Assembly: GCA_000226015.1 (NCBI GenBank)
Contig: JH154054.1
Coordinates: 286,243-317,642 of the forward strand
DNA length: 31,400 nt
From: Mnemiopsis leidyi
Lineage: Eukaryota; Ctenophora; Tentaculata; Lobata; Bolinopsidae
Direction: 5' to 3'
Shown here: positions 19,208 through 30,507 of the stretch, one piece after another
Position numbering within the stretch: position 1 is the first letter of the stretch
Layout: every line of letters starts with the position of its first letter
The notes under the pieces: generated by a model
The model's database searches: none
Told to the model about the DNA's origin: nothing
The model's input: the letters and a program-made list of their open reading frames with translations, nothing else
Program-made: the position numbers and the translations under genes

Positions 19208-22200
19208 CTGAAAATATTCCAGTTTTAAAACGATGACCAATCGGAGATGACTGATGTGTTCTATCCAGATCAGATGAAAAAGAAAAAATAACTTAGTATA
19301 AACACGATAAATCAAGAATATAGTCACAATGAACACATATAGGGGTCATTTACGAAATTAATTAAGCTTCTCGCACTATGAAAACACGAAAAACGTGAAA
19401 TCGAACAGCTTTGAGCAAAATCATTCAACATATCAGGAAAGGAAGAGTTGCTATGAAATAGACTGACTAAGGGGCGGTAGATGCTGGTATTCATAGGACT
19501 TTTCACTTTTAAGTAAAGTCTTGTGAAATTGGAAAACTGATGATAACTGTCAAATAGTCTTCAACTTGGTAATTTAAACTTCAAAATTCAACGAGTTAAA
19601 ATGGATGCCATGCCAAAGCAAATACCTCTGCCGAATAGCAACATCTACCTCCTCATTTAACAGATGCTGGGTTTAGCAAAATGCAGCAGTAACAGAGATC
19701 TTGATTCCCAGCGGGCAATGGGCAAATTTGCAAATATTTAATGTGAGAGCATGTCTTCCATAAATATTATGATGTTTAAACACAAAATATGCAGTGAGTA
19801 CTTGATAATATCTGCTTATTGGGCCGACTTCGGATTTGCACTCTTGCAACATTAACATGGGGTATACGGAATTTCCAGTGTTGATCGGAATATCCACACA
19901 AAGAAAGTAAACTTTTCTGGAATTTTTGTAATTCCACGACACACAGCTTTTCTTTCGGACAATCACAGCGATAGCGGGGTAGGAGAAACAAATTTTGGCG
20001 GTGCAGGACAACAATACTTTTGCAGAGATTCAAATATTCAATTCTTTACGCTGTCCGGCCCAATTCAAGACGTTGACAATCTAAAACACCGCACAAAACG
20101 TGGTATATTTCGCTTCTAATGAGTGCAGTTAATTTTAACCTCCCTTAAAGCCACACTTTCTTTCTCAAATTGTCCAAATTTACTACGTTGTTGAACACTG
20201 ATAACATCAGCCTACAAACAAACATACAACCACGCTGAACAAAGCACGATGTAATCGGAAGCACAACAGATAGCACACTACAAATACACAGGTAACATAG
20301 ATTATATAAACCACATAACACCGAATTTAGCGGGGACCGTTAAACTTTCAAGAACTGCTTCATCAGGTTGGGCAATGTCGACAATTCTTCAAATAGAGAA
20401 CGATCATCAAGATTGATGATGCACTAGTGTGATAAGGAGGCAATTAAACGAACTATACAATTCTGACATTTATTCACACGAAAATTCTCCCTTACCGCTC
20501 CCTCCTAAGGGCTGAAATTTTGAAACAAACATGAATACTTCCCATGAAAACAAACATTCAAGTTAATAGCATACATGAACTGAGAACTCGGAACGTACGT
20601 GGAATCAGTCAGCAAATCCGCGGGTATATTAAACATAATTCTAACGCACACTGACACAGGATAAGTTTAACTGTGAGGAGGAGGGTCGAAGAAAAGATTT
20701 TGTTTAGAGTGAAAAATAAGCTTCATTTGTGCGATACAGACTACAGAGGTGGGTTAAAATCACAGATATGAAATCAAAGCAAGATAAAGTGAAGTGTGCC
20801 GTTTTGAGTCGTAGAGAGGTATTGAAGGGTGAACTTATTTGTGAGATTAATATTGTTTTTGTTTTGTCGGGTTTTACAAGATCATGTACTTACAAAACTT
20901 GATTTGCACAAGAAATATATCCTTGTGTTTGGCAAGACCAGTAGCCACGCTGCAAAGCAAGATCTCTTTTAGAGAAAGTTTTAAAGTTCTAGATACCTGA
21001 TTCAGTACCCTTGTAAACTCTGGCAGTGCGCATGGTCGATCCGCCCGCCGCTAGCCCCTGCCCCATCGGGATGCCGACAGCCCCACCGTGAAGACGGGCC
21101 AGACTTAGAGGAGAGGCCGAGAAACCAGTCCCGTAGGATGGGACCAGACCCGCGTGACCAGCAAGATTTTGCCCAAGTGCAGCTGAGGCAGCGTTCAGAG
21201 GATTACTGATAAGACCGTTAGATCCGAGACTCAGAGCGGCTGCTTTAGCCGGATCGTATGGGTTCTGAAGAAGCTTAACTCCTCCAGCAGGGGACATGGT
21301 GTAGGTTGCGTAGTCTGCTCCTGGTCCTAGCAGTGAACCGCTCGAGTACGACAGTCCGGGATATCCGCTGACGAGTCCGGCACCGAGTCCTCCTGATAAA
21401 CTTGCGGCAGAGGCGAGTCCGGCCGATGCTAATCCTGCTGAGGCTAATCCTGCTGTTGAAAATCCCCCTGCAGCAAGTCCGGCTGAGGCTAGACTGCCCG
21501 AAGCCAGACCACCTGAAAGTCCGCTATAAGCTGCTGAAAATCCTCCATTGTAAGCTGCCAGGTTATGTCCGCTGGAAATGTAGCCGGCAGCATAACTCAC
21601 AGGAACTGATGCGACCAGGGGTGGCTTATTATCGGCCGCGGCCGTGGTCAAGGTGTCAGTCTTGCCGGATAAAGTTGAAGATGTTGAGGACGATTCGGGG
21701 GTGGAGGGGGCCGGGGGTTGGCTGACAGGCACTAGGGCATTGGAGGGGCCGGGGCTAGCGGATACAGCCCAGGTCTGAGCAGAGTTGCTGTCCAGAAGTC
21801 CTGAAGTCAAAAACTTTAAATGTGAGGGGTTGGGTGATTCAAAGAGAGCTGTGGTGGGTCTGATGCACTGAGATAAACACTGGAGGATACTCAGTGATAG
21901 TAGATAACGAGAAATATTCTTTACACGAAATATTGAAACACATAACCCAAAGTCACATGTAATACGGCTGTGTTGGGGACACTCATAATCTCAAGTCACG
22001 TACACATGGATATATGACAGCTTGACAGCAATACATGCATCAATAAGAATCACGCGTCGCGTGACGTCACGGAGTGAGTCACGCGTCACGCGTGACACAA
22101 CCAAGTCAGGAATGTCACGTACCTTCTTTCTGTGGGACCCGGGAAGCCTGCATGTTAAGAGCAGCCAGCTGAGGGTTGAAGGAGATTGCCATAGGAATGT

Positions 22201-24701
22201 TTCCAAAGAGACCAGCTGTAGCCGCAGGAGATTGTCCTCCGACTAGTGCTCCTTCTGAAACAGAATAGCGTCAATATACTAGAACAGATTTGAGATAATT
22301 CAAAGCTTTTCTGCAGAAAATCAAAATATCCGAAAACAAAATCTGTAGATGCAGGAGTGATTTGAGGCCCTATCCAATTTTCGCCAAAAATTCGTTTGAT
22401 GGTGCATGCCTTCATGTCTTTGTTTAAATTTTATCATCTATAATTACAACATGAATCAAGTGACCGCTAAGAAGTCCAGGGACTGGAGCAACAAACGTAT
22501 GTGGCACACAGGCTACACGCCAAGTAACATCTCAACAATTATAAACAAACATACATTAAAATAGCCCCTGAACTTAGCCCCATGAATATGACTATCTTAT
22601 TTCAGACAGGGCAGATATCCCTCGATCTGTAACTGGTTCTTGGAATTATCACATGATATGATCAGCCCAGAAAATCGGAATGATGGAATGTCAAAACACG
22701 GTTTGTTCAATAATATGGAGTCGGCCAGTACAAAAGAAGAAGTGCATTCACAGGAAAGTGTACAATATACGACACGAACATATCACCCCGCTAGCTGTGT
22801 TCCCGAAAATGTGGGATCAGGTATGAAGGGACCCAGAGAAAGCATACCCTCTCCTCGTAATCAACATGCAACATAGGATAACAATTCAAGGGGGTCGGGG
22901 CAAGGCGGGCATGGTCGGGGAAAAACCTTTAAATCATGTCGAGGATTTATTTTTTTGAAATCATGTAGAGCGATTAAGTTTTTTAGTTAAGGTGGGGGTG
23001 GGTGGTGCTTGTTAAGTAACGCCTGGGGTGGTGTGATGCATTATGGGGTCAGGGCGGCCCCTTTTCAGAACAGAACGGACATGAAATACACTAAAAGCTG
23101 GGTACATCCGTGTAAACAGCTACAGTTTGTTCTGGTGCACACAACGTACTTGGGACCGGGCAACTCATCACGCTCTGTTTCGCAGCTACGTGGCAAAATC
23201 AGTTGGAAAGTTGTTGTGATGGTAACTTGGAAGTTTGTGTCGTCATGGAAACGCGGGGCGAGAGAGAGAGGTTTGTATGTTGTGCATACCAGGAGTAACT
23301 ACGATGTAATATATATATGTATTGCCACAAACTAGCTCACCATTAAACCGCGTTTACTAGGTTATTAAATCGAGAATCTAGGGAAAATGAGCCGTATTAT
23401 CGGACTGACCTAAATCTGCGTTCTATAGATCAACTTTACCTATTAAAAGTACTGAAAATAAATCAAGAAAGCAGCTAAATGTCTACAGCAAGATAGAGAA
23501 TTATAAAAATTCCAAATCGCTGTAATAAAGGTCAATCAGCTGATTGATAAAACTGAAGCAGGTCTAAGAAAGTCAGACAGCTAAACTTTCACTCACCAGG
23601 AATGGCGGAAGCTCCGAGAGACGACTGTCCTGGGATTAGTCCTTGTAACATCAGTGCTTGTTGCTGTAACATTTGCTGTAATTGGAGTGCGTTTAGTCGC
23701 GCCCCGTGAAATGAGGTGAACCTGCTTGTCAGAACTTTCGAGATGACAAATACAGACGTTCTCTCCCGGGGAGGGAGGGAATATTTGTTTGTACCACGTG
23801 GTTGATATTAACCAATCACAATTAAGGTAGGTCGTGGGATTAGCCAATAAGAGGTCAGGTAAGATCAATCAGTTTTGGGAAATGTGCTCTCTTGGTACAA
23901 ACAATTTACAGCTCCGTGCCACCAGTGTAAGCGTCTATAATGCATTAGGGCGGTGGGATGTGACATTGTGACATTGTGACAATGAGTCTGAGTGGCTGTG
24001 ACAACTTAGACGAGGCTAGGTTTACCGTAAAGTGCAAAACTGGACAATAAACATACACGGAGAAGGAAAGGAATTCTTATTGCCAAATTATGTACTGACA
24101 AACTGTAAATCAGGAAGCAGGACAAGCCCAGCGTACCGCCTCCACTCAACAGTTGTAAGAGGTGTGACACCGCAAAGCAAAAAGCTAAACTATTGTAGTA
24201 CGTGTCTAGAAATATTTGTGTAAAAATGTAGAGAGAACTCTAAGTGAGGCGGCAGTTCTGACCTGCTGATACATGGCGTACTGGTTGACGGAGCCGGCCA
24301 TGGCTGGGAACCCAGCATAGACCAGGCCCACGGAGGAGTTCATTCTTCTCATCATTTTGTCTTTCTCGGTGTCGGCAAACTTTACTACTAGTGGTGATGA
24401 TGCGCCCTGGGGGAGGGGTGGAGGTTAGTGGTGGTTACGGAAGTTTGGGGATTGAGATATAACTAACTTTTTTGTGGTGTATCGAACATTTTTTTGGTAC
24501 TGTATGTTCAAAAGTATATCAAATTTGTTATTTGCCGACACACTATGTAATTGCACACAATGTTAAAATTAAGTATTAAATTTATGAAAATGTAATATTC
24601 AAAGAAAAGAAAATGACAAACCTCCATTATTCGGCTGTTGTGCATAGCATTAATAGCGTTCAGGGCTGCTGATCGTTGAGTGAACTTAAGGAAGGAGCAA
24701 C
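18802..24701 (-). CDS. CELF: CELF/Bruno-like RNA-binding protein, 3' seven exons (RRM2 end, linker, RRM3)
   Basis: Exons in transcript order are 24701-24622, 24406-24263, 23675-23597, 22254-22123, 21800-20997, 19207-19064 and 18929-18802. Every boundary is GT-AG, and phases match at each junction (phase 0 after exons 1 and 2, phase 1 thereafter). They encode 502 aa to the stop at 18802-18804. The C-terminal RRM3 and tail ending [10 protein letters not shown] are near-diagnostic of [20 protein letters not shown] with MMRR following favours the CELF3-6 branch. CELF proteins bind GU-rich RNA and control alternative splicing, mRNA decay and translation in nucleus and cytoplasm. RRM1 and the first half of RRM2 are absent: the first exon here enters in phase 1 and no matching exon was found to 31400, so the model is 5'-partial and the upstream intron exceeds 6.6 kb. 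Confidence 0.95.
20997..21800 (-). CDS. CELF: CELF linker exon, 804 nt, low-complexity Gly/Ala/Ser/Leu
   Basis: This single exon encodes about 268 aa of the divergent region between RRM2 and RRM3. It opens [20 protein letters not shown], passes a Pro/Ser/Thr-rich part, then a Gly/Ala/Ser/Leu-rich core with GLASA-type repeats, and ends VYKGTES before RRM3. In CELF proteins the linker is poorly conserved and mediates protein contacts and splicing activation. The acceptor is TTGACTTCAG and the donor TCAG|GTATCT. Confidence 0.9.
22050..22096. promoter_or_regulatory. Palindromic CRE / AP-1 cluster in a CELF intron next to the 5' splice site
   Basis: Within 47 bp lie an inverted repeat TCACGCG-T-CGCGTGA (22050-22064), a consensus CRE TGACGTCA (22062-22069), a consensus AP-1 site TGAGTCA (22075-22081) and a second inverted repeat GTCACGCG-TCA-CGCGTGAC (22078-22096). 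The cluster is 27 nt into the intron from the CELF exon end at 22123. It could act as an enhancer or alternative promoter in DNA, or form two hairpins in the pre-mRNA near the donor. Confidence 0.5.
22606..22820 (+). CDS. Candidate exon antisense to CELF, unknown protein
   Basis: Following a strong acceptor (TCTTATTTCAG), 71 codons are open to a donor GATCAG|GTATGA. The peptide begins [20 protein letters not shown] and includes [20 protein letters not shown]. No domain is recognised and no partner exon was identified. It lies in the CELF intron 22255-23596 on the opposite strand. It may be a nested-gene exon, a transposon scrap or chance. Confidence 0.22.
22890..22920 (+). other. Potential G-quadruplex motif
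   Basis: Four G-runs of 5, 4, 3 and 4 are separated by loops of 2, 6 and 7 nt, which satisfies the usual G3+N1-7 rule on the + strand. This is the template strand for CELF, so the structure would form in DNA rather than in the CELF pre-mRNA. Confidence 0.6.
23795..23848 (-). promoter_or_regulatory. E-box plus two CCAAT boxes upstream of a CELF internal exon
   Basis: CACGTG (23795-23800) and CCAAT at 23812-23816 and 23844-23848 lie 120 to 175 nt upstream, in the CELF direction, of the exon starting at 23675. This spacing could mark an internal promoter for a shortened CELF transcript encoding RRM3 without RRM1/2, but the motifs are short and orientation-neutral. Confidence 0.25.
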
Positions 24702-27390
24702 CTAACGAAATTGGTCGGTTAGATTTGCCATAGTAATAACACATTCATTTTTATGCAATCGAAAAGTCTTGATTATTGTACTTTTACTTTAATTCAAAGA
24801 CAGTTCTAAGAACTATTATAATCTTTGTTAAGCCCAATCAAAGCAACGATTGAATTGTCGTTCGGAAAATCGTAAACAGGAACTTAAGAATTAATAACGG
24901 TAAGCCAGCGGTGCTGCTACTGAAAACAAGGCCTAAACAAATAATCTTACACTCGACTTGGCGACCGCCCATTACACCCTAGCATATACAAATCTGATCC
25001 TGATCGAATTAGAATTGAGAAAACACACGGAGGATAAAATCAGGAGGCGACAAACAATAAGTACTGTTGACTACACACACACACGGCAAGAGAGTGAGAA
25101 AGAGAGTGACGAGGAGCGTAACGTCACAGTTTATAAAGGAGCCCCCCAGGGCGACCTACTCGACCCTGCACTAAAACGTTGCATGCTGGTCCTGCCAGAC
25201 CGGTCTCTAACGCCCGACCTACAGACAGCTGTAGCTGCAATAATGTCGCCCTATCTACTTAGCGGTAATCTCTACCGGTCCGGGCCATTCAGCGGCCGAT
25301 ATTAGCAGGTAAAGTAGGTGTAAGGTGGCTGTGTTGTAGTGCGGAGAACCGCAGGTTAAACCGCAATGAGTGTGTGCGGAGAGAACGAATTTTAAATGAC
25401 AATGCAGGAAAATGTCCACATCGCATATCAACCGTTTGAGTATTTGCTCTAGTGTAAACATCAGCATAATTAACATATGACATATCAGAAATAGTAATAA
25501 GATATCGCCATCAACTTCTCCAATTAATCAATACTGGGAGGTTGGAAATAAAACACGGCAAGTTTTTAACTTCCGGTCACGGAAAAAGCCCAGGTTTTCA
25601 ACCGGCTCCAAACTTCACTTAACAATTATAAGAAGCTTGTCGTCAGAGCAAGTCTTGAGCAACGATAAATGTCGCAAAATATAAAGACACAACGTAAAGT
25701 TTAAGTAGATTTGAAAAAAAGTAAACAAAACAGTAGATAAGAATAAAGTCGATGTTAGAAGCCCAAGAAAAGTTTTTATGGCAGCGCTATCTACCTAATC
25801 AAAACGAACTGGTCTACGCCCGACAAAACACGGGGAGATTTGCTATCAAAGACCCCTGGACCTCTAATCAATAGGGCCGAGCGGTGGAGGGTACCGGGGC
25901 TGTAAGTAAATTAACCTGGACTCCCCGAGCAGCAGCGAACTGAGCCGGCGCTCAGCTCACAGGACCATCTCGAGCTAGTGGCTCGCAGCGAGAGAGAGAA
26001 AGCATTAATGATATTAAAATTTCCTCTATATGGAATAATATTCTGTGTCACGTGACCACAACCGAATCCTAATGGACTTTATTACAAGACACGAAAGTTT
26101 AAGGCATGGCCGATCTTGCGTCCGAGAGCCAGGAAATTGGAACGTTCGCAAAAAGGATTTCATGAGGAAAGAGTGCTTTTTCAAAATATAGTGCCAGCCA
26201 AACGTGACTTTTAGCTTTTACTGGGGGCAGAGTCCATGAAAAAGATCAGAGATTATTGTGACAAAATTAGTTTACTCCAACGTGACATCGCGAATTTTAT
26301 AGTCAGATCGCGAAAAAGCTCATTACTTGTTAAAACTGTACTGACTACTGAGAATACGTAAATAATTTTACAACATTAATTTCGCTCGTTCAGCAAAATT
26401 AGCACAAACTATCAACAAGTAATGCCGAAAAAACTTCGGCCCATTACCCAAGTATAGCACCACACATAGTAGAGACGAAGGTGAACAAGTTTAATCCAAG
26501 GTTTAGACAATGCTAATTAACGATAAATTTATCTGAGAACCGATTGGGCCGATTAACTTCCGCTCTTATTTCTCATCTTTAAATTAACGCTCCGGATAAT
26601 GCGCAGATTGAACTTTAATTTGCCACAAGTACATAGCCACACGTTTTAAACTGATTTGAACGACTAATAGAATAGAGCGCACGTGTGTACTCTGACGCAA
26701 AACAGAAAAGAAAATCGGTAGATAAAACGGGAAGTGATAGCGATATCGCAAATCATATAAATTACACAAAAGAATAAGTTAATTAACATAACGAATATTA
26801 CATCAATGAAATCTTAGAAAATAATCAAACTTAGACTACCGAGCATTCACACAGGAAAATAAAATTCAGCTCTGATAAGTTTTCATAATGAAACATACGA
26901 AGTAGCTCCATAAAGTGGACACTGTGTATTCTTGAAAGAGTCGGACAGAGATTTTGAGAAGCAAATTAAGGAGCGCAGTACTTAGTGTAATTGGACTGTG
27001 AGTAAAGGAGTGTTTGCATGTAATGAGGGAGGGATGGGACTCTCGGAACGTCATCGACATACATGACACAACTTCCAACAGCCTCTTTAGAGGGATAACT
27101 ACACCTTTTTTGGAGATCACAACACCTTATTGGAGAAAGTTTAGATAAGATGAACTTATTTGTGTTCTGAAACAGAAGTATCGCTAGAACGTTAGCGGGT
27201 AGCACTCAGATATAGAACGCAAATTCACATCGGTACAGTGCAAGCTTTTATAGAATTCTGCTTAGAGAGCATCTCCCGTTTTGCAGAAAAAGCAGAGAAG
27301 TGGAAACCCCACTCGATCTCTTTGAGGAGCAAGCTCTATACCGGTAGAGAGAAGACGGCTTATGAGATTTTGTAGGTCGAGCCAATATGA
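24702..27390. other. Upstream part of the CELF locus (probable long intron), no exon confirmed
   Basis: Contains no sequence resembling the RRM2 RNP2 exon expected next. A 115-codon open stretch at 24958-25305 (+) includes a polar run and then YKGAPQGDLLDPALKRCMLV; it has no recognised domain or clear splice pairing. TCACGTGA occurs at 26048. Around 25940 a hairpin CTGAGC-CGGC-GCTCAG sits in a short GC-rich patch. The rest is AT-rich. Confidence 0.4.
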
Positions 27391-27690
27391 GCACATCCTC
27401 TGACAATCTGTCAGGAACTTGACAGCCAAATTACGCGACAGATTAGAATCGTAATATTTTTGCGGGGGGCAAGATGGTCTGGCTCAGGCGAGGAGGGCTA
27501 TCTGACCGAAATGAATGGGGAAAGAGAGGTCCGGACCATGGCCTATAAATCTTCTGAAACGGATTGTCGGACATTGGTCATGGCCGAGAGTAAGTCGTTG
27601 CAAGAGTGGAGAAACAGCAACTCTCAAAAAGAAGCTCCTTGTAGTGACCAGATTATCAAAGATATTGGTCAACAGCTGAAAGCCTCGTGA
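27391..27690 (+). CDS. Open stretch of 99 codons abutting a CCAAT-rich island; doubtful gene
   Basis: No stop occurs between the TGA at 27388 and the TGA at 27688. The first ATG is at 27511 (MNGEREVRTMAYKSSETDCR) and the end reads SDQIIKDIGQQLKAS. Amino-acid use is protein-like and the local GC content is higher than in the surroundings, but the antisense strand is also open for about 60 codons, as happens in CpG-rich promoter regions. I do not recognise it. Confidence 0.2.
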   Translation, partial: AHPLTICQELDSQITRQIRIVIFLRGARWSGSGEEGYLTEMNGEREVRTMAYKSSETDCRTLVMAESKSLQEWRNSNSQKEAPCSDQIIKDIGQQLKAS

Positions 27691-27928
27691 TCAACTTCTC
27701 CGGCCAATCAAACGTCGCGAAATTACGCGATCGTCGCCGATTGGCCGACCAGAGAGCCAATCACAAGCGATCTATTAAACTGCTTTATTGTTGCCTCCAT
27801 GAAAGGTACTCTAGAATAAAACCCCGTTCTTGGGCATGCTGGTTTCTCATTGGTCGGTCTAAGTCACGTGAGGAGAAAGAGCAAGCTGACTGGTCGACCA
27901 GGTTGAGTACCGGTTAACGGGAACCAAT
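27664..27928. promoter_or_regulatory. CpG-rich island with six CCAAT/ATTGG boxes and a TCACGTGA E-box
   Basis: CCAAT pentamers occur on either strand at 27664, 27704, 27740, 27757, 27849 and 27924. Several are in full NF-Y context (for example GGCCAATCA), with TCACGTGA at 27864 and repeated CGCGA/CGTCG steps. Clustered CCAAT boxes in a CpG-rich patch are typical of TATA-less, often bidirectional, animal promoters. It could start a CELF transcript leftwards or an unknown transcript rightwards. Confidence 0.45.
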
Positions 27929-30417
27929 AGGAACTGAGCCATTACAGAAATCATGGCGTGTGTTTAATGCCAGCACGGCGAGTGCAATGGTTCCTTCCCT
28001 GCGAATATGCCAAAACTATTTAACATGTTAATAAGGAGCTTAAACAGTTTAAAGTGTCCCGCTGGGATCCAATCAAATCGAAGATTTCGAAGTCAAATGG
28101 TAAAAGAGTGCACCCCTGCGTCAGTGGATTGTCTGACAAAAATAACCCGAGATCTCAGAATGTAATAAACTGTAGTCAGACGTAATGAAGTTTAAACTTG
28201 CATTTGTGGTGAAGTACCACGCTAGTAAGCTGAATTTAGAAGGTAAAATAAAATATTCTGGCGGATTTTATAAAAATTTCATTTTCTCCGAACTAACGAA
28301 ACGGCTTCGTAAAAGGCGATAGTAAAGATAACTGCTAGGCTAAGTAGTTAAGATAGAGTCACGATTTTCTGTTTAACGTAAAACAATTCTCAATTCTTTT
28401 GCACAAGATTTCGCAGGTTAGTATATTTATACATTCACTAGAGGTAGTAAAATTTTGCACAGAATCGCCTGACGATGAAAACCACAAAAGCTAAAGGAAA
28501 GAGCGAATCGCTATTTTTGAGCATTTTTAAACTCTCCTACCTAAAGGGACCGAAATTTAAAGATGAAATCTGGACTTGACAACGTAAACTCTTTATAAAG
28601 TTCGAAAAAATTTACATACTGCAAACACTTTTGAATCGCAACGTGAATGTCCTAACCCTCACCTTTCAAACTTTGTCTATAGCTGTTACATTAACCACTA
28701 AAATCACCAAGTTTTCAGAAAGGAAAAATAATTCCAAACTGCTTCCCAACTGCTACCAAAATCAATCATAGAATGAGAACGCTTCCTATCCAAGACAGAT
28801 CCTAGGACAGGAATGTACAACTAAACCACGGCAACAAGAGAGATACCCCTGCAACAAAACTACGAACCAGGGCCTGATTGGGAGGGAGGGAGACCCCTGC
28901 AGTGTACACAATACAATAACCAATACTACTTACCACTAAATATCGGTAATCGTACACTACCCACACCTTCATTATTATGATTGGTGTAACTGTAATGAGA
29001 GGGGGTGTACGGTAAAATGCAGGCCTAGCTACCGGGACATGTGTTCAGAGACCTGGGACCTGGCCAGGGGCCCCGCCAGATCTTATCCCTATTCGTGGCA
29101 AGTGTGCAGGCAGATATGAAATTATTTGTCATTCGCATACTTATCATGCTTATGTAGGGACTTAAGATGGCCGTTAACCGATTAAAGGTCATTATTTGGG
29201 TCGCATTCTTTTGACTAAATATTCCTAATGGTCCCTTGATTTAATATTTCCCTTGATCCAACAGTTTGTTGCGCAAATCTTGATCTTCTGTTCTTGCACC
29301 GGGTATACCTGTACTTTCACACAAGACGATAATGGCAGATGAATTCGGTTAACTAAAATCATACTCATGATAGAGGTGAAGTGGCCTAAATATCAACTCA
29401 GTTGTTACTTTCTAATCCCTGATATATTCTTGGGCCCTTGCAAGTCGCGACACAAAATGCCATCAATCTCTCAAACGGTCCTTTAATACGCTAACATCTC
29501 GATGACTGCGAGCACTGCTTGAGGCTCAACAAATTAAGCTTTTTACCAATCTGTGGCAGGATTCATGTCGTTTACCATATATGGAATAAACGGTTCCAGC
29601 TTTAACCTCTCTCTTAAAGGATCGCTCGATCTCGCTCTCTTTGCCGGTCGACAAATTAATGAACTTGATTGGTGGGGGCACTGCTTGCGAGCGAGTCGTA
29701 TAATTAAAAGCTGGGAACTCTCACTATGATTCCAACAACATCTTCGCTAGTCCGTTAGTCTGAAGCTTTCTGTAAGCAGGTTACGTAGTTGGGCACATCA
29801 AACGAGTTAAGCAACTGAGTCACTTAGCACTACCGGTTAAGTGCGGTATAATGGCCAAACTTTTAGGCCAGCAATGGACTCCAAAGCTCTTATGGCAGTT
29901 CAAAAGCACTTTTCAATACAGCTTTCACGCAAAATCTCGAGCTTTACAAAAGTAAAATTGGCAATGCCAGACAGCTCCAAAAATAAGCAAAAATTGACGG
30001 TGATTACCGGTCGGTAACACAAGGATTAGGCGAGACGTGTAGAAGATGGAAGTATGTACAAAAGGCGTCAACCAGGCTGGGGTGTGAAGGTTGAAAACGT
30101 GTTCTGCACTGCGGCTCACAACCACCACTTCTCCTCCGCTGCTGACAGAGAGCAGCGTGTCTAATTGTGTACTGAGCGAGGGGAGGAGTTTCTCTTGACA
30201 CCTCACACACGAGAAGGAAGCTATCGCTTCTTGAACGGCTGGTTTTGAAACAAAAGCCGGTTTTGGGGAGGTTAGCCGTCGGGGAATGTCGTGAATGTTG
30301 ACTCGAGTATGGTCTGTAGATAGGAGCAATTAGAAGAGAATGTACTATGTACTACAAGGGCTGCTGTAAGTATAGTCCTGATAGGTACATGTTACACGGT
30401 ACTGCTATGTAGTATAC
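27929..30417. other. No gene supported
   Basis: AT-rich sequence. A 134-codon reverse ORF at 29925-30329 (residues such as SGGEVVVVSRSAEHVFNLHT) is the longest open frame and overlaps another frame; it lacks a recognised domain, and no splice partner was found. No RRM-coding exon is visible on the minus strand. Confidence 0.35.
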
Positions 30418-30507
30418 CTCGGTCAGGATGTTGCAATTACTGTGACCGCAGAACATGGCTGACATGAGGCAGTAGGCTGTGGTGGCCAAATCTGGAGAAC
30501 CCGCCAT
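30418..30507 (-). CDS. Candidate 90-nt exon starting with ATG
   Basis: A strong pyrimidine-rich acceptor (TTTCTCTGCAG) is followed immediately by ATGGCGGGTTC and 30 open codons (MAGSPDLATTAYCLMSAMFC, then GHSNCNILTE) to a donor GAG|GTATAC in phase 0. It could be a first coding exon of a minus-strand transcript. It cannot splice straight to the CELF exon at 24701, which needs a phase-1 partner. No homology is recognised. Confidence 0.25.

Noticed and set aside
19673-20033. Overlapping 113- and 85-codon reverse ORFs in a CELF intron
   Set aside because: The two frames overlap, neither has a domain or splice partner, and RRM3 exons join across them in phase.
21402-21725. 107-codon forward ORF
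   Set aside because: It is antisense to the CELF linker exon and reflects that exon's repetitive, GC-rich composition.
24958-25305. 115-codon forward ORF
   Set aside because: It has no recognised family, no ATG near its start and no supporting splice sites; it is kept only as a note in the intron entry.
29925-30329. 134-codon reverse ORF
   Set aside because: It is the longest ORF in the right third but shows no domain; it was tested as a CELF RRM exon and has no RNP motif.
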